Of a stretch of 26,769 bases of DNA, positions 13,209 to 22,576 are shown one piece after another. Each line of letters opens with the position of its first letter. Positions within the stretch are counted from its first letter, which is position 1. This DNA comes from CANHCC01 sp040381555 (GTDB taxonomy: Bacteria; Bacteroidota; Bacteroidia; J057; RFSG01). The notes below the pieces were generated by a model. The model was not told the DNA's origin. It saw only the letters and a list, made by a program, of their open reading frames with translations, and did no database searches. The position numbers and the translations under genes are program-made. Location of the stretch: positions 1 through 26,769 of the forward strand of contig JBEIHC010000032.1 of assembly GCA_040381555.1 (NCBI GenBank), written 5' to 3'.

Positions 13209-14318
13209 TCAGAAACGGGGACAGGGCATTTTACGGTGTTTGAATTTAGTTTTCGGGTTTCTTTCGAACTCAAGAATAAGAGCTAATTCATGAGAGCCAC
13301 CCGAAATCTGATTGGTTAACTGAGAAATGGTGAAGTCATAAGAATATCCAAAACTCAGAATACCTTTTTTAAAGCCTACTAAACCAACAAGCGCTTCATT
13401 TCCAAAGCTTTTGAATGTTGAAATTTCATACGAACGAGAACCTTGGTCCACTTTCATATTCGAGCCGCGGTAGTACAAACCAAAAACCATTGGTTCTGCT
13501 GTCAGATAAAACCCTAAATCCAACTGGTCAAAAGATGCCTGTTGTTTAAATATAAAGACAGGAGTTAAAATATATTGTTCCCGATTATGAACAGGTCCTA
13601 TTGGAAGCTTCACTCCGGCGGTGATTTGAGTCTTCATCGGAAGCCTAGGATTGGTGTCGACAGTACGACCATTTGGGGTAACAATATTAGAGAGTTGTAC
13701 GGGCGAAAATCTTTGGGCAGGTTCTGTAATATGACTGGCAGAGAAACCAAAATACATATGGTCATTATAATACACTAAACCAGCTCCCACATCCGGAATC
13801 ATGCGGCTTTCAGAAAATTGTGGCTCCTGTGTTTGAAAGGAAACGCCATTTCTCGCATCGAGCTGATCTGGGAAGCGCAACTTGTAAAAATCTACCGTTG
13901 CCTGCTGAATACCGCCGGCAATTCCAAAGCGTAAAAAATGTTGAAACTTTTTCCAACTTTTATTAAGAGGAAGGTTGTATGCGTAGTTAAAAAGAATGTC
14001 AGTTTTAGTCAGACTGCCTTCTCCTGCAACATCTGACATGGTAGATAAGCCTATACCATGCAGGCCTTTGCCTATTTCGATGGGCTGATCGTAGGTGAAA
14101 TAAAAGGTACGAAAGGCACCGGGTATAGATGCCCATTGCCTCCGGTAGCCAGTGGCAATCCGGGGTCCTTCTGAAGCGCCTGTTAATCCAGGATTCAGCG
14201 CGACCGGATTAGCATAATACTGACTGAATTGAGGGTCTTGTGCAAACACAGAACCTGTCATCAGTATCAGCAGTGCTGCTAATACAGGAAAAGGTTTTAA
14301 TAGTAATCCTTTATCCAT
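13209..14318 (-). CDS. PorP/SprF family T9SS outer-membrane protein
   Basis: A 369-residue outer-membrane beta-barrel protein of the PorP/SprF family. The signal peptide (MDKGLLLKPFPVLAALLILM, cut near 'VFA-Q') is followed by the family hallmark 'QDPQFSQYYANPVALNPGLTG' start, of which 'DPQFSQYYANP' is the most conserved part, then alternating strands such as 'GYRRQWASIPGAFRTFYFTY' and a typical end, 'FSYGYDFTISQL-like' strands before 'GGSHELALILEF'. Members work with the T9SS, often as partners that hold secreted adhesins or complete the secretion apparatus. Bacteroidota genomes usually carry many copies, commonly beside their cargo; this one sits instead directly before gldJ and opposite porU. 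It is probably co-transcribed with gldJ. Whether it is the core PorP or a cargo-specific paralogue cannot be decided. Confidence 0.9.
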   Translation of the reverse strand: MDKGLLLKPFPVLAALLILMTGSVFAQDPQFSQYYANPVALNPGLTGASEGPRIATGYRRQWASIPGAFRTFYFTYDQPIEIGKGLHGIGLSTMSDVAGEGSLTKTDILFNYAYNLPLNKSWKKFQHFLRFGIAGGIQQATVDFYKLRFPDQLDARNGVSFQTQEPQFSESRMIPDVGAGLVYYNDHMYFGFSASHITEPAQRFSPVQLSNIVTPNGRTVDTNPRLPMKTQITAGVKLPIGPVHNREQYILTPVFIFKQQASFDQLDLGFYLTAEPMVFGLYYRGSNMKVDQGSRSYEISTFKSFGNEALVGLVGFKKGILSFGYSYDFTISQLTNQISGGSHELALILEFERNPKTKFKHRKMPCPRF

Positions 14319-14913
14319 TACCTTGTAATTCTTACAGAGTACACGAGAGCAATTGAGTTATAAACTTATACACATTTTGCGTGAATTCCAAACTTTTCAG
14401 AAAAAAAAATAATCTTCTCACTAATTATCAATGCTTTATGATAACAATAAATTGATTGTTAACCCTAGTTTGCACCTGTTTTACCGGGCATCCTCGTAAG
14501 TTTATCGCTACTTTTGGGAAAATCCAGACGGAATACAATACCCATTTGAAAACTTAACTTATTGGAAGTATAATTTATTGTCTATATCTATTCATAAATA
14601 TAGTTCAACAAGGATTAACTTTTTACCCTTTTCAGACGAAATTTTCAAATCAAAGAATCGTTGTTGCATTCTTACCGTTTACGATACCTGAGTTTCGAGT
14701 CAATTTTAAATACTCCTTTACTCTTATTACTCGCATAAAATCAGATACAACAGAATTTAAAGTCTACTGTACAGAACGATAACCGAAAAGATGAATTTAG
14801 AACCTAATGAAGAATAACTTTGTGCGTAATCCTTCTCAATCAATAATCTGCTTAAAACTTTGATCGGATTGGTGTAAAAGGGATTTAGTTGTATTTTGAG
14901 CCATTATTAAATT
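14319..14913. other. Long divergent spacer between the porP/sprF and porU genes
   Basis: About 600 A+T-rich bases without a convincing gene separate the two divergent T9SS transcription units. The clearest structure is an inverted repeat, TAACAAT (14442-14448), 6 bases, ATTGTTA (14455-14461), which could bind a dimeric regulator of one or both units. Nothing else was recognised. Confidence 0.5.
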
Positions 14914-14921
14914 GATCTTTG
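14914..14921 (+). promoter_or_regulatory. -7 box of porU, predicted leaderless start
   Basis: GATCTTTG departs at one base from TAnnTTTG and stands three bases before the ATG at 14925. A TTG at 14889-14891 lies 22 bases upstream and could be the -33 element. Confidence 0.4.
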
Positions 14922-14924
14922 TCT

Positions 14925-17900
14925 ATGCAAGTCATTCTTAGATTTTTATCGGGAGTAATACTATTAGTAAGTTTCAATCTTTCAGCTCAATTGGAGCGGT
15001 CGTCTTCTACTGGTAGTACTCGAGCAAAACTGAATAATCCTACATCTGTTCGTATACAGTCTCAATCTGTTTTTTCGGGGGAAGAGGGTCGTTTTGTACC
15101 CGCATGGGACAGTTTGCGACTATCCCTTATATCTCAAGAAACAGGAACAAAGGCATGGGGGTTATGGTTTGATGGAGCAGTTTCAGATTATCTAATTGGA
15201 AATTTGCCTTTTTATTCTTTACAAGTCCCCTTGAATTCTGGAGAAGTAAAAAGAATTGGCAGTATTCGAGTTCAACAAACAGATACTCGATTTACCCGCG
15301 ATTACGGACATGTACCTGAAAAATTGAGTAAGGAGTATTCCGGGGAGTGGTATCCAAACGAAGCGGTTACTGCAGGAGAAATTGTCTGGATAAAAGGTAA
15401 ACCATGGCAGACTATTCGTATTTATCCTGTACAAGTAAGTCGGGATGGACGAAGTATAAAAGTGCATGGCGAAATTCAGTATAGCCTGCAAAGCATTCGA
15501 AAGCCTGAAGTCGCTTCACAAAATAAAATGGCGAGGCCAATGGCAACAGAATCTGTATTAGCCAGCGGAGACTGGTATAAAATTGCCGTTTTAGCAGATG
15601 GCGTTCATGTGTTAGACGCACAGTTTTTAAGTTCAATTGGGGTAAATTTAAGCAATTTAACTCCCTCAACCTTGAGGATTTTTGGTCAAGTGCCAGGTCT
15701 ATTGCCGCAAAGAAACGATGGTTTTAGATATGATGATTTGGTCGAAATACCCGCCTATGTGAATGGAGAAAACGATGGGGTATTTAATGCAGGAGATTAT
15801 CTAGCTTTTTATGCCCATGGTCCTCATGCTTGGAAATTTGATTCTTTGACTCAGGAACATCGGCATACTTTTCATTATCTATCGGATACAGCCTATTATT
15901 TTTTGAATCTGAATCAAAGTACAGGTCAGCGCATCCAGAATGCCTCTATGCCTACTCCCACTTACACTCCTGCGGCCTTTCGGGGAATGCATTTTTATGA
16001 GCAGGATAAGGTAAATTTTATCCGAAGTGGCCGAATATGGGTAGGAGAAAGCTTTGATATAGCTTCTAGTCAGAGTTTTAGAATACCTGTGGTCATGGCC
16101 AGTCCAGATTCTTTGATTCGGCTTACTCTGCAAGTAGCAGCAAGAGCTTCTACCCCTACATCTTTTTCAATATCCTGCAATGGGGTTACCCAAGGAAGCA
16201 TTCCTGTAAGCAGTGTGATTCTTGAAGGCACCACAGGAAATTATGCCAATATAGTGCGTCAGACTTTTTATGTTTCTCCCTCGTTTGTATCCGGAGGGGA
16301 GTTGGTTGTTACCCTCAATTACAATCGGCCCTCTTCTACACAAGGCACCAACGGATGGTTAGATTTTATAGAAGTAGAATATGCTCAGTTGCCGATCATG
16401 AGCGGGGTTCAGCAGCATTTTACCTTGATGAAATCCAATACGCCTGGTAGTGTGGCAGATATTAGATTGAACAATATATCTTCAGAATATTTTTGTTGGG
16501 ATGTTACCAATATATCAGCCATCCAAAATATGCCATTTGCCTTAAATGGAAGCACTGGAATTATGAGCGCTGCGGCAGATGTCAATAGAAATTTTATTGC
16601 TTTTAGAAATTTCGCTCCGATTTTATTACGACCTGCAGGAGGGGTAAAGATTCCGAATCAAAATTTGCATGGCCTGCCGCAGGTTTCTTATTTATTGGTA
16701 ACATCACCGGCATTGCTTCCCCAGGCTAATCAGTTGGCAGAATTTCATCGTAATTCATTAAATCATACAGTTGCAGTGACGACAACAGACCAGATTTACA
16801 ATGAATTTTCCGGAGGGAAACAGGATATCTCTGCTATCCGGGATTTTGCCCGAATGTTTTATTTGCGTGCAGGAGGGGATACTACCCAAATGCCTTCTTG
16901 GTTATGTTTGCTCGGGGATGGATCTTATGATTACCGAAATCGAAATGGAGAGACAGGAGCCGCTCTTGTACCCCCTTATGAAAGCAGAAATTCCATTTCG
17001 TTTTCAAACTCATTTGTTTCCGATGATTTTTTTGGGTTTTTGGATGCTTCAGAGGGAAATTGGGGAGAGGGGACCAATGGCGCTATTTCGGATGATTCTT
17101 ATGAAAATCATGGTTTGGATATTGGTATCGGGAGGTTACCCGCAAAAAACCAGGCGGAAGCGCAATTAATAATCAACAAAATCCGAAATTATTCTTCTGG
17201 CAGCAGCAGTTTTGGACCTTGGAAAAACCGGATTGTCATGGTGGCAGATCATAAGACGGATGAAGGCTCTTTGCATGTTTCCCAAGCAGATAGTTATTCC
17301 GGATTGGTACAAACAGAAAATCCTGCGATTAATCTGGATAAGGTATATCTGGATTATTACAAAGGGGTCAATTCTGCTGAAGGTTTTTTGCGATTTCCTG
17401 AGGCAAAAGATGCCCTCATTCGGTCTTTGGATCAGGGTAGTTTAATTGTCAATTATACCGGGCATGGAGGTGAATTGGGGTGGTCAAATTCTCGTATTTT
17501 AGAAATTCCAGACATTAATGCATTGAATAATGGGAATCGACTACCTTTATATGTAACAGCCACTTGTGAGTTTGGGCGTTTTGATAATCCGGAATTGACC
17601 TCAGGGGCTGAGCTCCTATTTCTGAAAGACAATGGAGGATCTATAGGTATGTTTACCACTGTGAGGTTGGTATATTCGGGCCCCAATCAGGCTTTGAATC
17701 AGAATTTTTATCGACAGGTATTTCGGAAACATCCGGCAGATCAAACCTGGTTTTCGTTAGGAGAAGTTTATCAATTCACAAAGAACGATACTTGGAGTTC
17801 GGGATTAAATACTCGAAGTTTTGCCTTGCTTGGTGATCCTGGAATTACCTTAGCTTTTCCCAAAAACACAGCAGCCATTACTAAAGTGAATGCTCAATCT

Positions 17901-18932
17901 GTGACGGTGAATCCAGATACCCTTCGTGCATTGAGCTTGGTGACTTTAGAAGGCGAAGTTCGCTACCCAAATGGACTGAGGATTTTCGATTATACCGGTA
18001 CCTTGTATATTACAGTGTTCGACAAACCCGCCCGCTACAACACCATTCTATCTCCGTTTTCTTTCAATTGGCAAAGAAATAGAATATTCAATGGGACAGT
18101 AAGCGTGAAAGAAGGATTGTTTCTCGCTCAATTTAAAGTGCCATTAGATATTTCTTATGAAGATGGGCTGGGTAAGGTGAGCCTATATTATGAGGACGGT
18201 TATTCCGATGGAAGTGGGTACTACAGCAATATCATAATCGGGGGAACAGATACAACAGTGGTTCAGGATAGAGTAGGTCCGGAATTAGACCTATATATGA
18301 ATGATGAGAAATGGGCAGATGGAGGATTGGTCAATCAGAATCCTTTGATGTTGGCTCGCGTATTTGATGAGAGTGGCATAAACACATTGGGTACTGGCAT
18401 TGGTCATGAAATTACAGCTGTATTGAACCGAGATGATAGTAAACGGATTGTATTGAATGAATACTACTCTGCGAAAAAAGATTCTTACAAAGAAGGGTCA
18501 TTGTCTTATCAATATAAAGATTTGGCAGAAGGGAATTATGATTTGGAGATGAAAGTATGGGATATTGCGAATAATTCTTCTCTTGCGCGGACAAGCTTTG
18601 TAGTGGCTAATAATTCAAAAATTGCTTTATCCCATGTATTGAATTACCCTAATCCATTTACGACCCAAACCAAATTCTTTTTCGAACATAATCAGAGAGG
18701 GGAAATGCTCCAGGCTCAAGTTCGTATTTTCACCGTTTCCGGTCGATTGGTGAAAACCTTAGATCACTCATTTTACGCAGAAGCTAGTTTGAATAATGAC
18801 ATACAGTGGGATGGACTGGATGATTATGGAGATCGTATTGGCCGGGGGGTATATGTATATGAGGTGCGGTTGAAAGTTATTCGTACAGGTGAATCGGTAG
18901 GGAAATATGAAAAGCTCGTTTTGCTTCGTTAA
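14925..18932 (+). CDS. porU: Type IX secretion system sortase PorU
   Basis: From the ATG at 14925 the product has 1335 residues and a Sec signal peptide (MQVILRFLSGVILLVSF, cut near 'LSA-Q'). A TTG two codons earlier is an alternative. The centre is a gingipain-like C25 peptidase: catalytic His847 in 'NYTGHGGELGW' and Cys881 in 'VTATCEFGRFDNPE'. Before it stands the gingipain-type 'CLLGDGSYDYRNRNG' strand with the following 'DDFFGFLD'. The C-terminus has 'NYPNPF' and a beta-sandwich ending 'VYVYEVRLKV...KLVLLR', a type A-like CTD, which PorU retains. PorU cleaves the C-terminal sorting domain from T9SS cargo at the cell surface and attaches cargo to anionic lipopolysaccharide. Length agrees with other PorU proteins (about 1100-1350). 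porV follows 101 bases downstream. Confidence 0.95.
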   Translation: MQVILRFLSGVILLVSFNLSAQLERSSSTGSTRAKLNNPTSVRIQSQSVFSGEEGRFVPAWDSLRLSLISQETGTKAWGLWFDGAVSDYLIGNLPFYSLQVPLNSGEVKRIGSIRVQQTDTRFTRDYGHVPEKLSKEYSGEWYPNEAVTAGEIVWIKGKPWQTIRIYPVQVSRDGRSIKVHGEIQYSLQSIRKPEVASQNKMARPMATESVLASGDWYKIAVLADGVHVLDAQFLSSIGVNLSNLTPSTLRIFGQVPGLLPQRNDGFRYDDLVEIPAYVNGENDGVFNAGDYLAFYAHGPHAWKFDSLTQEHRHTFHYLSDTAYYFLNLNQSTGQRIQNASMPTPTYTPAAFRGMHFYEQDKVNFIRSGRIWVGESFDIASSQSFRIPVVMASPDSLIRLTLQVAARASTPTSFSISCNGVTQGSIPVSSVILEGTTGNYANIVRQTFYVSPSFVSGGELVVTLNYNRPSSTQGTNGWLDFIEVEYAQLPIMSGVQQHFTLMKSNTPGSVADIRLNNISSEYFCWDVTNISAIQNMPFALNGSTGIMSAAADVNRNFIAFRNFAPILLRPAGGVKIPNQNLHGLPQVSYLLVTSPALLPQANQLAEFHRNSLNHTVAVTTTDQIYNEFSGGKQDISAIRDFARMFYLRAGGDTTQMPSWLCLLGDGSYDYRNRNGETGAALVPPYESRNSISFSNSFVSDDFFGFLDASEGNWGEGTNGAISDDSYENHGLDIGIGRLPAKNQAEAQLIINKIRNYSSGSSSFGPWKNRIVMVADHKTDEGSLHVSQADSYSGLVQTENPAINLDKVYLDYYKGVNSAEGFLRFPEAKDALIRSLDQGSLIVNYTGHGGELGWSNSRILEIPDINALNNGNRLPLYVTATCEFGRFDNPELTSGAELLFLKDNGGSIGMFTTVRLVYSGPNQALNQNFYRQVFRKHPADQTWFSLGEVYQFTKNDTWSSGLNTRSFALLGDPGITLAFPKNTAAITKVNAQSVTVNPDTLRALSLVTLEGEVRYPNGLRIFDYTGTLYITVFDKPARYNTILSPFSFNWQRNRIFNGTVSVKEGLFLAQFKVPLDISYEDGLGKVSLYYEDGYSDGSGYYSNIIIGGTDTTVVQDRVGPELDLYMNDEKWADGGLVNQNPLMLARVFDESGINTLGTGIGHEITAVLNRDDSKRIVLNEYYSAKKDSYKEGSLSYQYKDLAEGNYDLEMKVWDIANNSSLARTSFVVANNSKIALSHVLNYPNPFTTQTKFFFEHNQRGEMLQAQVRIFTVSGRLVKTLDHSFYAEASLNNDIQWDGLDDYGDRIGRGVYVYEVRLKVIRTGESVGKYEKLVLLR

Positions 18933-18967
18933 AGAAAGTCGAATCTCTGTGGGTTCCGTAAAGTTTG

Positions 18968-18975
18968 TATCTTTG
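18968..18975 (+). promoter_or_regulatory. -7 promoter box before porV
   Basis: TATCTTTG matches TAnnTTTG exactly, 36 bases after the porU stop and 58 bases before the porV ATG, so porV seems able to be transcribed apart from porU. Confidence 0.5.
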
Positions 18976-19033
18976 TCGCTGATTTAAAAAATGCCTATCG
19001 AAACAGCATTACTTATAGTAACTGTTTAATTTC

Positions 19034-20233
19034 ATGATTTTCAACACTATCAATTTGCGGACTATGCTTCGCAGCGGCAGGGATATATCCTTTGCAGCAC
19101 TTTTGTTTTCTGCCTTTGGCCTGTCTGTACAGGCTCAATCAGTCAGTCAGACCCAGGTAATTGGCTCCGAAAACAAAGCCATTACCACGGCCGTTCCTTT
19201 TTTAATGATTTCGCCAGATTCTCGACATGGGGCTTTGGGAGATGCTGGTGTCGCTTTGGCGGACAATTCCAATGCTATTTATTGGAATACTTCTGCATTG
19301 GCATTTGCCACGAAAAAGCAGGGGTATGGTTTGAGCTACACACCTTGGCTAAGAAACCTGGTTCCGGATGTGAATTTAGCTTTTGTTAGTGGATTTAATA
19401 GAATTAGTGACCGGGCCGGAACCATCGCATACTCATTGACTTATTTTTCTTTGGGCGAAATACAGATGACAGATATTTCTGGAAACCCAATTGGAACTGC
19501 AGGCCCCAATGAATTAAGTGTGGCGGTTGGTTATACCAACATGATTACAGATAAAATGTCGGTTGGGATTAACTTGAAATGGATAAATTCTAATTTGGCA
19601 GCAGGTTCTGCAGCAGGCTTAAATACTGCCAAACCCGCGAATTCTGTTGCAGCGGACGCTAATTATACCTACAACACTGATTTTGTTGTGGGAGGAGGAA
19701 AGGTCGCCAAGCAGACAGGAGAAGGTGGTTTACCCGTGCGTTTTCGTTTCGGGGTCAATGCCCAGAATTTAGGGGCAAAAATGCGGTACATTCAAACAGG
19801 AAGTCAGAGAGATTTTATTCCTTCCAATTTGAAAGTAGGCTATTCTTTTAAAACACAAATAGATAAGTACAATAGCATCGCTTTGGTGAATGATTTTAAT
19901 AAATTGATGGTCCCTTCTGCCGGAGGCTCTGCATCGATACCTCTTTTGGAGGGTATTTTTGGTAGCTTTTCAGATGCAACAGGAGGAATGGCAGAGGAAA
20001 TACAGGAAATAAACACCTCAATCGGCGCGGAATATTGGTATAATGATCTTTTTGCCATTCGAGCAGGATATTTTAATGAGCATTTAACTAAGGGAAATCG
20101 GAAATATGCAACAGTAGGCGCAGGGATAAAATATCAGACTCTGGGCTTTGATTTCGCCTATTTAGTTCCATTTCTTGCTAATCACCCTTTGCAAAATACC
20201 ATTCGTTTTTCATTGAATGTGAATCTGAACTGA
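19034..20233 (+). CDS. porV: Type IX secretion system outer-membrane shuttle protein PorV (LptO)
   Basis: A 399-residue outer-membrane beta-barrel protein of the PorV family. The signal peptide ends at 'LSVQA-Q'. The diagnostic stretch after it, 'VPFLMISPDSRHGALGDAG' followed by 'DNSNAIYWNTSALAF', is close to the PorV consensus with its DANS/WN motif. Later 'RFRFGVNAQNLGAKMRY' and the C-terminal strand 'NTIRFSLNVNLN' fit the barrel. PorV binds the CTD of secreted proteins as they leave the SprA translocon and carries them to PorU. The pairing porU-porV is conserved. A second ATG at 19064 (MLRSGRDISFAALLF) would give a shorter, equally good signal peptide, so the exact start is open. The next gene starts 95 bases downstream with its own promoter. 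Confidence 0.95.
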   Translation: MIFNTINLRTMLRSGRDISFAALLFSAFGLSVQAQSVSQTQVIGSENKAITTAVPFLMISPDSRHGALGDAGVALADNSNAIYWNTSALAFATKKQGYGLSYTPWLRNLVPDVNLAFVSGFNRISDRAGTIAYSLTYFSLGEIQMTDISGNPIGTAGPNELSVAVGYTNMITDKMSVGINLKWINSNLAAGSAAGLNTAKPANSVAADANYTYNTDFVVGGGKVAKQTGEGGLPVRFRFGVNAQNLGAKMRYIQTGSQRDFIPSNLKVGYSFKTQIDKYNSIALVNDFNKLMVPSAGGSASIPLLEGIFGSFSDATGGMAEEIQEINTSIGAEYWYNDLFAIRAGYFNEHLTKGNRKYATVGAGIKYQTLGFDFAYLVPFLANHPLQNTIRFSLNVNLN

Positions 20234-20254
20234 TTTGAACTTCCGGTGGAAAAC

Positions 20255-20285
20255 TTTGATTTTTCCACACGAAGGTGTATTTTTG
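20255..20285 (+). promoter_or_regulatory. Complete -33/-7 promoter of the foldase gene
   Basis: TTTG (20255-20258), 19 bases and TATTTTTG (20278-20285) match the Bacteroidota consensus exactly. The leader to the ATG at 20329 would be about 37 bases. Confidence 0.65.
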
Positions 20286-20328
20286 CCCTCTATTTTCGCG
20301 AATCGATTATCCCTCAGAACTGAGATTT

Positions 20329-22434
20329 ATGGCAGTAATTAATAAAATACGGAAAAATGTAGGTCTGGTAATTGTTGTGATAGGGCTATCTATGGTAGCT
20401 TTTATCCTGACTGATTTATTCAGAAATTTTAACACACTTTTTGGGGAAAGTCCTAATCTGGTTGGGCAGGTTGGGGATACCGAAGTGGATTATACTTACT
20501 TCAATACAGAATTGCAGAATGCAATTTATCAAGAGCAAAGAAAGTCTAACTCTCAAACAGTTCCTGATGATGTGCGTCAAAACTTGGTGAATCGTGCCTG
20601 GGAATCTGTGGTAAATGAAATTGTCATGAATAAGGAATATGAGTCATCCGGAATTCTCGTTTCCTCATCAGAATTGATGGACATGTTCGCTGGCCCAGAT
20701 CCATCTCCTATTATCATTCAACAGTTTGCTCAGGGTGGTCAACCTTACAGTCAGGATCAGATGAAGCAATTGTTGGCAAGAAGTAAATCAGACCCTGAGG
20801 TCAAAAAATATTTGGCCGAATTAGAAAAATACATGGTTTCCATGCGTCTACAGGAAAAATACATGAATGTCGTTCGTTCGGGTATGATGGTTTCTCGCCA
20901 AGAGGCAAAAAATGCATACGAAGAGGAAAATCGTAAGGTTAGTTTTTCTTTTGTAGGAATTAATTATTCATCCATCCCTGATTCTTCTGTAGAAATTACC
21001 GATGATGATATTCGTCGTTATATGGCAAAAAACAAGGAACAATTCAAGGTTAAAGAACAAGAAGCGGAGGTAAAATATGTTCCATTTTACAAAATTGCAA
21101 GTGCCTCTGATAGTGCTGATGCATTGGGTTATCTTGAAAAAATCCGTCCGGATTTTCTCACTTCCACAAATGATAGCCTTTTCGTTTCGGTCAAATCTGA
21201 TTTTCCTTTTGATTCAACCTATCGTGCTTTAGGTGAAATGGAGGAAGGAATGCGCAATAGGGTAGAAGGGTTGAAACAAGATTCGGTTTTAGGTCCTGTA
21301 TTTGATGGGTTCGCTTATCGGATGATTAAAATATCAGATGTAAAAACAGCAGACAAGGCCAGAGTAAAATTGCGGCATTTGTTGGTTGCTGTGCGTGGTT
21401 ATACGCAAGAGGATACTGCGAGATCTAAGAATCGTGCGGATTCTTTGTTGCGCATAGTTAACACCAAAAACTTTGAGGAAGAAGTGGCGAAATCATCTGA
21501 TGATAATGGTACCGTAAATAACGGGGGAGATATAGGTTGGTATAAAGAAGGTAATTTTGGAGGAGAATTTGATGAAAAAGTTTTTGGTTTACCCACAGAC
21601 CGTCCTACATTATTGAAATCAAACCGTGGATTTCATATCGTTTGGGTAGTAGAAAAATCTAATACCATATATCAATTAGCTGAGGTAGTTCGCACCGTTA
21701 CTCCTAGTTCTAACACTTTGCGTGCATTGTATAAAGACGCGGATAAATTTGCCGGAGCAGCTACTGAATCTGGAGATTTCGAGGGATTAGCTAAAAGTCA
21801 AAATTTATCTTCTATCCCATTACCTTCGATCGCCCCCTCAAAGTTGATTCTGCCAGGAATGACAAATACGGGTGAGCTGGTGCGTTGGTCTTTGACGGAA
21901 ACTCCAGGTAAAATTTCCGGTGTGATTGAAACAGGAGATGCTTTTGTTATCGCTTGGTTAGTTTCTCGTAAAGAGGAAGGCTATATGGATGTTGAGGACA
22001 TCCGTAAAAATTTGGATCGTCGGATTATGAATTCGAAAAAAGCTCAAATGCTGAAAGAAAAGTTAGAAGGTCAAAGTGTAGATGATTTTAATAAAGTACG
22101 CGATTTATTGGGTCGTGGAGCATTTGTATCTCAAGCAGATGAAGTAAGTTTTGCCTCCGCTACGGCACCCGGAATTGGGAATGATCCAATCGTAGTAGGT
22201 AGAGCATTTGCCGCCGAACTCAATCAAACAACCGGACCAATCGCAGGGGAAACAGGCGTATATGTGGTAAAAGTGACTAAAAAGACAGACCCCAATCCTC
22301 CTACAGATGCTGATTTAGCTTCTTATCAACAGAGTTTGGCCTCTACTAAGACTAATACCATGGCTTCCAAAGTGTATCTTGGAGCCCGTGACCATGCGAA
22401 CATTAAAGATTTTCGCTATAAATTTGGGTTCTAA
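20329..22434 (+). CDS. PpiD/SurA-like membrane-anchored peptidyl-prolyl isomerase
   Basis: From the ATG at 20329 the product has 701 residues. It begins MAVINKIRKNVGLVIVVIGL with one membrane anchor (about 11-30) and a short cytosolic N-terminus, as in PpiD. A SurA_N-like helical chaperone region follows ('VNRAWESVVNEIVMNKEYESSG', about 85-105). A parvulin (PpiC) domain spans about 340-443: 'KLRHLLVAVRGY', 'FEEEVAKSSDDNGTVNNGGDIGWY' and 'SNRGFHIVWVVEK' carry the usual His, Asp and Phe positions. The remainder is a second helical region. It should catch and fold proteins emerging from Sec in the periplasm. A GTG frame to 20275 exists but would place 18 residues before the membrane anchor; the promoter at 20255-20285 makes it unlikely. 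A strong terminator follows the stop codon. Confidence 0.9.
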   Translation: MAVINKIRKNVGLVIVVIGLSMVAFILTDLFRNFNTLFGESPNLVGQVGDTEVDYTYFNTELQNAIYQEQRKSNSQTVPDDVRQNLVNRAWESVVNEIVMNKEYESSGILVSSSELMDMFAGPDPSPIIIQQFAQGGQPYSQDQMKQLLARSKSDPEVKKYLAELEKYMVSMRLQEKYMNVVRSGMMVSRQEAKNAYEEENRKVSFSFVGINYSSIPDSSVEITDDDIRRYMAKNKEQFKVKEQEAEVKYVPFYKIASASDSADALGYLEKIRPDFLTSTNDSLFVSVKSDFPFDSTYRALGEMEEGMRNRVEGLKQDSVLGPVFDGFAYRMIKISDVKTADKARVKLRHLLVAVRGYTQEDTARSKNRADSLLRIVNTKNFEEEVAKSSDDNGTVNNGGDIGWYKEGNFGGEFDEKVFGLPTDRPTLLKSNRGFHIVWVVEKSNTIYQLAEVVRTVTPSSNTLRALYKDADKFAGAATESGDFEGLAKSQNLSSIPLPSIAPSKLILPGMTNTGELVRWSLTETPGKISGVIETGDAFVIAWLVSRKEEGYMDVEDIRKNLDRRIMNSKKAQMLKEKLEGQSVDDFNKVRDLLGRGAFVSQADEVSFASATAPGIGNDPIVVGRAFAAELNQTTGPIAGETGVYVVKVTKKTDPNPPTDADLASYQQSLASTKTNTMASKVYLGARDHANIKDFRYKFGF

Positions 22435-22462
22435 TAAGTTTTGTTTTCATAGTTAGGTTGAG

Positions 22463-22490
22463 AAGGGCTGTCCGGGGGGGCGGCCCTTTT
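22463..22490 (+). terminator. Rho-independent terminator after the foldase gene
   Basis: AAGGGCTGTCC (22463-22473) pairs with GGGCGGCCCTT (22478-22488) over 11 bp including two G-U pairs, with a GGGG loop, and is followed by TTCTTTT. It closes the foldase transcript 28 bases after the stop codon. Confidence 0.9.
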
Positions 22491-22500
22491 CTTTTGTGGC

Positions 22501-22525
22501 TTTATCGGGTGCTGCACCCGATAAA
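22501..22525. repeat. 25-bp palindromic element
   Basis: TTTATCGGGTGC (22501-22512) and GCACCCGATAAA (22514-22525) are perfect 12-bp arms around a single T. It lies ten bases after the terminator and 30 bases before the typA -7 box. The sequence is unrelated to the palindromes at 1812 and 8563. It may be another interspersed palindrome or an operator. Confidence 0.8.
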
Positions 22526-22554
22526 TATTTTGTCCGTTGCCATTGGATTAATCG

Positions 22555-22562
22555 TAATTTTG
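22555..22562 (+). promoter_or_regulatory. -7 promoter box of typA
   Basis: TAATTTTG matches TAnnTTTG exactly, 14 bases before the ATG at 22577. No well-spaced -33 element is seen. Confidence 0.45.
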
Positions 22563-22576
22563 CACTTTATTTTTAC

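Noticed and set aside
18636..18660. TTAGGGTAA on the minus strand inside porU, as another copy of the array core
   Set aside because: It is a single occurrence that encodes the conserved Tyr-Pro-Asn-Pro-Phe motif, so the protein sequence explains it.
20275..20328. N-terminal extension of the PpiD/SurA-like protein
   Set aside because: It overlaps the exact-match promoter and would put 18 extra residues before the membrane anchor; the ATG at 20329 fits the family.
22496..22576. N-terminal extension of TypA upstream of the ATG at 22577
   Set aside because: The extension would be translated through a palindrome and the promoter box, and TypA normally begins directly with the G1 strand.
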